Source of the DNA: Candidatus Zixiibacteriota bacterium
GTDB lineage: Bacteria > Zixibacteria > MSB-5A5 > GN15 > FEB-12
Assembly (NCBI GenBank): GCA_030642845.1
Contig: DAOWMZ010000019.1
Coordinates: 1-12,767, forward strand
Length of the DNA stretch: 12,767 bases
Reading direction: 5' to 3'
Positions 8,493 through 12,767 of this stretch are shown here, piece by piece; positions within the stretch are counted from its first letter, which is position 1, and the number at the start of each line of letters is the position of its first letter. A program made the position numbers and the translations under genes. Below the pieces are notes generated by a model, which saw nothing but the letters and a program-made list of their open reading frames with translations, did not search any database and had not been told where the DNA came from.

Positions 8493-8522
8493 AATATATC
8501 ACTTTAGCTTTGAACGTGTCAA
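8493..8522 (-). promoter_or_regulatory. Strong sigma-70-type promoter for tRNA-Thr and tuf
   Basis: On the minus strand a perfect -35 TTGACA (8522-8517) and a -10 TATATT (8498-8493, 5 of 6) are separated by 18 bp. Upstream lie A/T tracts like an UP element, as expected for stable-RNA and translation genes. The start of transcription would be near 8485, about 65 bases before tRNA-Thr. It probably drives tRNA-Thr, tuf and the ribosomal genes behind it, because no better promoter is seen downstream. Confidence 0.75.
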
Positions 8523-8761
8523 GGGGATTTTTCCTTATTTTTGAAAAAAATAATTGCCTGACAAGTTTTTAACAAAACCAATCCTACTCTTTTTTCGGAA
8601 AAATAAGCAACTTCTTCACAATATTTGTGCAAAAAAAGTACATTTTAAATATGCTGTAGCCACATCTCCCCTATCGACACAGCCAAGCCCATGCACGACA
8701 AAAGGTTATACAGTGCTGGCTATTAATCTTCTGTAATAATGAGCTCTTGAAATAAAAAAAG

Positions 8762-8834
8762 AGCGGGAGACGAGGTTCGAACTCGCGACGAACAGCTTGG
8801 AAGGCTGTTACTCTACCAGCTGAGTTACTCCCGC
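8762..8834 (-). tRNA. tRNA-Gly (anticodon UCC)
   Basis: A full cloverleaf reads on the minus strand. The acceptor arms are GCGGGAG and CTCCCGC, and the D stem is ACTC/GAGT. The anticodon stem is ACAGC/GCTGT around CTTCCAA, giving anticodon TCC, which reads GGA/GGG. The T stem is GCGAG/CTCGT (one G-U pair) around TTCGAAC. The discriminator is U, as is usual for bacterial tRNA-Gly, and no CCA is encoded. It lies about 340 bp ahead of tRNA-Thr with its own likely promoter, and T-rich sequence follows its 3' end. Confidence 0.97.
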
Positions 8835-8857
8835 TTTTAATAAAGCTTATAGAATCA

Positions 8858-8886
8858 ATCTTATTGGAAATATTTCATTTAAGCAA
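8858..8886 (-). promoter_or_regulatory. Possible promoter for tRNA-Gly
   Basis: On the minus strand TTGCTT (8886-8881) and TAAGAT (8863-8858) are 17 bp apart, each matching the sigma-70 consensus at 4 of 6 positions. Transcription would start near 8851, 17 bases before the tRNA. TATAAG closer to the gene is an alternative -10 but has no matching -35. Read-through from the ferritin-like gene is also possible. Confidence 0.4.
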
Positions 8887-8914
8887 GATATTTTTACAAA
8901 ATATGGTGATTTTA

Positions 8915-9409
8915 TTACAAATTCTCCAGATTACCCCATTCGGCATTTTCCAGAAACTGATCCGGTTTGTTAAGATAGCTAATGACATTATCAATAGTCA
9001 TCCAGTGCAAATGTTCTTCATCAGCAATACGATTCAAAATATTTTTGGCGTTATCATCATCTGTTTCATCAGCTTTCTCACGATAATATTTCTCGGCCTT
9101 CTTTTCCACTTCACAAGCCTGCGTCCAGATATTTACCACATTTTTATCACTGGAAAATTCGGTCCCTTCATCTTTCATCGTTTGAAAAATATTTTTTACC
9201 GAAGCCACTATTGTTGTCTTCTTGGTTTCTTCATATTCGGCAACATGACCATCGCGAAGTTTCTCAAAAAGATTATAATGTTTCAATTCATCATCAGCCA
9301 TCTCCAAAAGAATTTTCTTAAGCATGGGATGATCAGTTTTTTCGGCTTGATCCAGATAATAGTTCCTGCCGTCGGTTTCCATCTGCATTGCAAATTCAAA
9401 AATGTTCAT
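8915..9409 (-). CDS. Ferritin-like (rubrerythrin-type) diiron protein
   Basis: This 164-residue, all-helical protein has the diiron pattern of the rubrerythrin/ferritin-like superfamily: Glu11 in METDGRNYY, Glu41xxHis44 in ADDELKH, Glu102 in VEKKAEKYY and Glu132xxHis135 in ADEEHLH. The two halves repeat the same E-x5-YY ... A-D-x-E-x-x-H pattern, as expected for a four-helix bundle. There is no C-terminal rubredoxin domain (no CxxC pairs), so it is not classical rubrerythrin. Related proteins handle iron, peroxide or oxygen, but the substrate cannot be read from the sequence. No signal peptide, so probably cytosolic. AGGAG lies upstream of the ATG. It is transcribed alone, away from the peptidase gene. 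Confidence 0.9.
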   Translation of the reverse strand: MNIFEFAMQMETDGRNYYLDQAEKTDHPMLKKILLEMADDELKHYNLFEKLRDGHVAEYEETKKTTIVASVKNIFQTMKDEGTEFSSDKNVVNIWTQACEVEKKAEKYYREKADETDDDNAKNILNRIADEEHLHWMTIDNVISYLNKPDQFLENAEWGNLENL

Positions 9410-9437
9410 TACACTCCTACCTTATAAGCTAATACAT

Positions 9438-9466
9438 TTAATATTCTTACTGGTTTATTGTGTTAA
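9438..9466 (-). promoter_or_regulatory. Likely promoter of the ferritin-like gene
   Basis: On the minus strand TTAACA (9466-9461, 5 of 6) and TATTAA (9443-9438, 4 of 6) are separated by 17 bp. Transcription would start near 9431, leaving a leader of about 22 bases with AGGAG. A perfect 10 bp palindrome (ACTATATAGT, 9471-9480) sits just upstream of the -35 and could be a regulator site, but it is AT-rich and short. Confidence 0.5.
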
Positions 9467-9513
9467 CCGCACTATATAGTAATTTGTTCCACAAGGGATT
9501 ATTTTAATCAGGT

Positions 9514-9541
9514 CTGACTTGCCGAAAAGCTGTTTTATAAT
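9514..9541 (+). promoter_or_regulatory. Likely promoter of the peptidase gene, close to its start codon
   Basis: A perfect -10 TATAAT (9536-9541) has a weak -35 CTGACT (9514-9519, 4 of 6) at 16 bp spacing. Transcription would start near 9548, only about 6 bases before the ATG at 9554. The mRNA would be leaderless or nearly so, which agrees with the lack of a Shine-Dalgarno there. Confidence 0.5.
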
Positions 9542-9553
9542 TACATTGTCCAA

Positions 9554-10531
9554 ATGATAATGAGATTATTTTTATATAATATTGCAATTATTCTACTTAT
9601 TTTTTCCGGTTCTGTTTTAGCGGAAAGATACACTCCCCCTGAACCCATTGAAAAAGAACATTTTATTTATTATTTAGACAATACCAACTATCTGGACTTT
9701 TCTGACAGCCTGCTTCTTTCAACAAAAACACATCTCGAAAAAATGCTCGGGGACAGGGTAGATTATAAAATCAATGTATATATAATTGATGACCTCAACT
9801 ATTTTCAGAAAATAATAAAAGGCCGTTTTCCGGATTGGGGAGCGGCAGCAGCTTATCCCCCGCAAAGATTAATTGCGATAAAGTCACCAGATAAGTTTAA
9901 CCTGAATAAGCCATTATCCGAATTATTAGCGCACGAATATACTCATCTTGCCTTGTCGCATAGAACCGGACTTCATGATGTACCTCGATGGTTCGATGAA
10001 GGAATGGCAATGCTTACCTCTACCGAATGGGGCTGGGGGGATAATCTGGCGATGAGCAAAACTGCTGTATTTGGTGATTTTTTCGATCTTGAGGAAATCA
10101 GAAAAGTAAATCGCTTCAATCAATCTCAAGCCCATGTTGCTTATGCTCAGTCATATCTTTCAGTAAAATACTTTTTTGATAACTACGGTATTAATGCCAT
10201 TAATATATTTCTTGATAGTATTGCTTCGGGTGCATCTATCGATAATGCTCTGATTGCTTCCACCGGAGCAAACCAGAAAGAATTCAATGAAGAGGTCAGA
10301 TTATATCTGTCCAAACATTATAACCTTATAACTTTGTTTGCGGATACTATGTATTTATGGTTAGGTTTAGCCATTATTGTAATTATAGGTGCCATTTTAA
10401 AATATAAGAAAAGACGCCAGTATTACAAAAAATGGGAAGAAGAAGAAAAACTGCATTCCACCGATTTTGATTACGGTGATCCGGATAATCCGGAAAAATT
10501 AGATGATGATGACGAGCCATGGCGAAGCTAA
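9554..10531 (+). CDS. Membrane-anchored zinc metallopeptidase, peptidase MA-like
   Basis: The 325-residue protein has a signal peptide (hydrophobic 5-19, likely cut after Ala23), a catalytic domain with HEYTH at 127-131 and a probable third zinc ligand Glu149 in WFDEGMA, one membrane segment at about 265-282, and a basic then acidic tail (KYKKRR; EKLDDDDEPW). The HExxH-17-E arrangement is that of gluzincins, and the RFPDWGAAAAYPPQR stretch before it recalls the peptidase MA-like family. The domain should face the periplasm with the tail in the cytosol; the substrate is unknown. No Shine-Dalgarno is seen before the ATG at 9554; ATG at 9560 is an alternative. The end overlaps the acyltransferase gene by 13 bp. 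Confidence 0.87.
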   Translation: MIMRLFLYNIAIILLIFSGSVLAERYTPPEPIEKEHFIYYLDNTNYLDFSDSLLLSTKTHLEKMLGDRVDYKINVYIIDDLNYFQKIIKGRFPDWGAAAAYPPQRLIAIKSPDKFNLNKPLSELLAHEYTHLALSHRTGLHDVPRWFDEGMAMLTSTEWGWGDNLAMSKTAVFGDFFDLEEIRKVNRFNQSQAHVAYAQSYLSVKYFFDNYGINAINIFLDSIASGASIDNALIASTGANQKEFNEEVRLYLSKHYNLITLFADTMYLWLGLAIIVIIGAILKYKKRRQYYKKWEEEEKLHSTDFDYGDPDNPEKLDDDDEPWRS

Positions 10532-11394
10532 GCCACAACGCTGAATATGCCATTACTCTATTCGGTGTGAAACTGGCTCAGATGCTGTCACCCAAAAGAG
10601 CTGACAGTTTAGGAGCCGGATTGGGTTCGCTTGCTCATCTGTTGGCAGGATCCAGAAAGAATATTTGCCGTGATAATCTCACGCAAAGCTTAGGAAGTGA
10701 TCTTTCTGATACAGAAATTAAAGAAATCACCCGAAGGGTGTTCAGGAATATCGGCCGTACTATGGTAGAGTTTTCGCGCTTTGGTGTTACCAGCAAGGAT
10801 AGAATAAAAGAAATTGTAATCGGTGATGGGATTGATAATATCGAAGAAGCCTTTAATAAAGGCCGGGGTGGAATTATTACAACTGCTCATTTTGGCTGCT
10901 GGGAGATGTTAGGAGCATGGTTTGGCTGCATGGGCTACCCTATGAATTTTTTAGTGGGAACCCAGCATAATACCAAAGTAGATAATCTCTTTATTGAATT
11001 TCGTAAATCTATGGATGTGGGAATTATCCCTCTCAAATCAAGCATTAGAGGTGTATTCAAAGCTCTTAAAGGTAATAACTTGGTTGGCTTGGTAGCCGAC
11101 CAGCACACCGGCAGCGGATTACCTATTGATTTTTTAGGTCGTAAAGCTGCTGCCGCAAAAGGTCCGGCATCGTTTGCAGTAAAAATCGGAAGTCCGGTTC
11201 TCCCCTATCTGATGCGCAGGGAAAGCTTTGACCGTCATGTTATCATGGCAGGGAAACCCCTCTATCCTGACAAAAACAATGATCCCGAAAAGGAAATCAA
11301 TCGTATAACAATTGAATGTAATAAATTCTTTGAAGAAGGGATCAGAAAATACCCCGATCAATGGATGTGGACACATCGACGCTGGAAAATCTAA
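10519..11394 (+). CDS. LpxL/HtrB-family lipid A biosynthesis acyltransferase
   Basis: The 291-residue protein belongs to the lysophospholipid acyltransferase superfamily, LpxL/HtrB branch. It has the HX4E catalytic motif (His124 and Glu129 in AHFGCWE), VADQHTG further on, and the family's typical C-terminal YPDQWMWTHRRWK. Members transfer an acyl chain from acyl-ACP to a Kdo-lipid A precursor at the inner membrane. Acyl length and exact position cannot be read from the sequence, and a related phosphatidylinositol mannoside-type acyltransferase role cannot be excluded, although a Gram-negative context favours lipid A. The N-terminal hydrophobic part is weak. The ATG lies inside the end of the peptidase gene with only a poor GACGAG ahead, so translation is probably coupled. 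Confidence 0.9.
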   Translation: MAKLSHNAEYAITLFGVKLAQMLSPKRADSLGAGLGSLAHLLAGSRKNICRDNLTQSLGSDLSDTEIKEITRRVFRNIGRTMVEFSRFGVTSKDRIKEIVIGDGIDNIEEAFNKGRGGIITTAHFGCWEMLGAWFGCMGYPMNFLVGTQHNTKVDNLFIEFRKSMDVGIIPLKSSIRGVFKALKGNNLVGLVADQHTGSGLPIDFLGRKAAAAKGPASFAVKIGSPVLPYLMRRESFDRHVIMAGKPLYPDKNNDPEKEINRITIECNKFFEEGIRKYPDQWMWTHRRWKI

Positions 11395-11490
11395 AAAGCC
11401 GCAACAATTTTCATAAAAAAGAGTAACTAATTACATGATAAAGCACTTCATACCTCGTAACATTTCCTTTCAATTAAAGGGTACAGCTTA

Positions 11491-12756
11491 ATGAAAAAAC
11501 GATATATTTATATAGTAGTTAGTATTGCTATAATTCTTGGTAGTTATTTCGTTGTTAATGCCATTTTCACAAAATCAATTGACATTCCTACTGTATTCGT
11601 ACAAAAAGGGGAATTTTTAATCGCATTAAATGAGAATGGTACTGTCAGCGCTACTCGAGCTGTTACCTTATCTGCTCCCAGAATACGCGGATTACAAATA
11701 ACCTGGCTCGCTCCCGAAGGGATCACTGTTAATGAAGGGGATGTAATCATCAAGTTTGATGCTACCCAGCAGATGGCTGATTTAGCCGAGCATGAATCCA
11801 CACTGAAGATTAAAAATACTGCTCTGGTAAGAGCTAATCAGGAATATATAATCCAGGAAAAACAATTAAAATTGGATCTGGAAAAATCTCGCCGTAATTA
11901 CGATGAAAAAAAGCATGAGGCTCCCCGGATTGCTGAAGAAGCCCGTATGGAACTTGAATTGGCCGAATTAAATTTCCAAGCTAAACTTGACCAGTTGACT
12001 TCGGATGTAGAAAAGGCAGAAGTAGAAGTTGACCGTGCTCAGGATAAGGTAAACCTGTCCAATCATGAATTGTCGCAATTAACTATGAAAGCCCCAATAC
12101 CCGGATTAGTCGTCTATCTCGAAATCTGGAAAGGGGGAAAAATGGATAAAGTTCAGGAAGGAGACTCCCCCTGGCCGGGACAGGGATTAATTGATATTCC
12201 TGATCTGGGTGAGATGATGGTCGAAACCACTGTCTCAGAAATTGATGCTAATAAAGTTGATACGGGGCAGGAAGTGGTAATAACGCTTGATGCTATCCCT
12301 GACATTCAGTTTACAGGTTTAGTTACAAAGAAAAGTACTCTTGCTCGCCGTAAAGAATCCGGATCAAGGATCAATGTTTTCGATGTTGAAGTTAAAATCA
12401 TAGAAAAAGATGAAAGATTAAAACCCGGTATATCAGCATCCTGTCGTATTGTAATAGAACGCCTTCAGGATATTATTTCGATTCCTATCGAATCTGTTTT
12501 TGAAAAAGAAGGTCAAACTCTTGTTTATCTTGAAAATAAAAAGAAACGGGAAGTTACAGTAGGCCAGCGCAACGATATGTATATTGTAATTATTGATGGG
12601 TTGAATGGAAGCGAAGAAATCTGTCTAACTGATCCTACTCTTGAAGAGCAGGGTTTGCCCGGCGATAAGGCAACCAAACCGGAACTTAATAAAGGAAGGA
12701 AACCTTCTCCGCCTTCTAAAGCTTCCGGCAGAAAAGGTGGAAAAAGGGGCAAATAG
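11491..12756 (+). CDS. HlyD/MacA-type periplasmic adaptor (membrane-fusion protein)
   Basis: The 421-residue protein is a membrane-fusion adaptor linking an inner-membrane ABC or RND pump to a TolC-like channel. Visible parts are a membrane anchor at about 6-26, the first half of a lipoyl domain (47-91), a long charged coiled coil (92-196), the second lipoyl half from KAPIPGLVVYL, a beta-barrel (about 240-325) with VETTVSEIDANKVDTGQEV, and a membrane-proximal domain (328-380). PWPGQGLIDIPDL (228-239) is typical of the ABC-linked (MacA-like) type. The last 37 residues are an unusual basic tail rich in Lys, Gly, Pro and Ser. AAAGGG lies about 9 bases upstream of the ATG. Ninety-six bases separate it from the acyltransferase gene, so it may start its own transcript. 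Confidence 0.92.
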   Translation: MKKRYIYIVVSIAIILGSYFVVNAIFTKSIDIPTVFVQKGEFLIALNENGTVSATRAVTLSAPRIRGLQITWLAPEGITVNEGDVIIKFDATQQMADLAEHESTLKIKNTALVRANQEYIIQEKQLKLDLEKSRRNYDEKKHEAPRIAEEARMELELAELNFQAKLDQLTSDVEKAEVEVDRAQDKVNLSNHELSQLTMKAPIPGLVVYLEIWKGGKMDKVQEGDSPWPGQGLIDIPDLGEMMVETTVSEIDANKVDTGQEVVITLDAIPDIQFTGLVTKKSTLARRKESGSRINVFDVEVKIIEKDERLKPGISASCRIVIERLQDIISIPIESVFEKEGQTLVYLENKKKREVTVGQRNDMYIVIIDGLNGSEEICLTDPTLEEQGLPGDKATKPELNKGRKPSPPSKASGRKGGKRGK

Positions 12757-12762
12757 ATAACC

Positions 12763-12767
12763 ATGAA
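12763..12767 (+). CDS. Possible start of a further gene, cut by window edge
   Basis: An ATG followed by two bases lies 6 bp after the adaptor stop. By usual gene order, the next gene would be another adaptor, an ABC transporter or an outer-membrane factor. The sequence is too short to confirm that it is coding, and no clear Shine-Dalgarno is seen at normal spacing. Confidence 0.3.

Larger units (their letters stand above)
8421..8761. other. 341 bp region between two tRNA genes, no gene seen
   Basis: The part near 8443-8522 holds the tRNA-Thr/tuf leader hairpin and its promoter. The region just beyond the -35 (about 8527-8556) is very AT-rich, with runs of A and T that could serve as an UP element. 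From about 8560 to 8750 I see no credible coding region or tRNA. A run of seven T on the minus strand (8760-8754) follows the 3' end of tRNA-Gly and may help end its transcript. tRNA-Tyr, often found between Gly and Thr in tufB-type clusters, is absent. Confidence 0.6.

Noticed and set aside
8554..8736. Open frame of 60 codons on the plus strand between the two tRNA genes
   Set aside because: No Shine-Dalgarno, no family resemblance, and a composition like AT-rich spacer; treated as chance.
8743..8764. GCTCTT/AAGAGC inverted repeat at the tRNA-Gly 3' end, considered as a terminator
   Set aside because: The stem is 6 bp, overlaps the last bases of the tRNA, and has its T run in the loop rather than after the stem.
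8888..8904. ATATTTT/AAAATAT hairpin after the ferritin-like gene, considered as a terminator
   Set aside because: The stem is only A-T pairs and no T run follows on the minus strand.
1..12767. CRISPR arrays, insertion sequences, integrase genes and attachment sites at the tRNA genes
   Set aside because: No spaced direct repeats, transposase or integrase motifs, or duplicated tRNA ends were seen on either strand.

Overview
The window carries two unrelated blocks. Positions 1 to about 8,835 (minus strand) hold a long translation locus that reads leftwards: tRNA-Gly(UCC), tRNA-Thr(GGU), tuf (EF-Tu), then the whole S10 operon (rpsJ, rplC, rplD, rplW, rplB, rpsS, rplV, rpsC, rplP, rpmC, rpsQ) running directly into the start of the spc operon (rplN, rplX, rplE, rpsN). 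rpsN is cut by the left edge. Gaps between the protein genes are 52 bp or less, rplD and rplW overlap by 4 bp, and no internal terminator is visible. The tRNA-Thr/tuf promoter (TTGACA - 18 bp - TATATT) is the best promoter in the window and probably drives much of this unit.

Positions 8,835 to 12,767 hold accessory genes. A ferritin-like (rubrerythrin-type) diiron protein lies on the minus strand. It diverges, across a 144 bp control region, from a plus-strand cluster: a membrane-anchored zinc metallopeptidase (peptidase MA-like, HEYTH), an LpxL/HtrB-family lipid A acyltransferase that overlaps it by 13 bp, and, after 96 bp, a HlyD/MacA-type membrane-fusion adaptor. A further gene probably starts at the right edge. 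These last genes point to a cell envelope with lipopolysaccharide and tripartite export.

Organism: a Gram-negative (diderm) bacterium, indicated by the LpxL-like enzyme and the periplasmic adaptor. Features of L3 (THGQ...RLRAPGSIG...YPSRVFKGM), S19 and EF-Tu resemble, from memory, those of the FCB superphylum (Bacteroidetes/Chlorobi and related candidate phyla). I cannot place it more finely without a search. Base composition is moderate to AT-rich, and both tRNAs lack an encoded CCA.

Most of the window is ordinary, highly conserved housekeeping sequence, and I see no convincing new defence, mobile or regulatory system. The points most worth a second look are the long basic tails on S3 and L22, the tufB-like tRNA context joined to the S10 operon, a hairpin in the tRNA-Thr/tuf leader, and the probably leaderless start of the peptidase gene.
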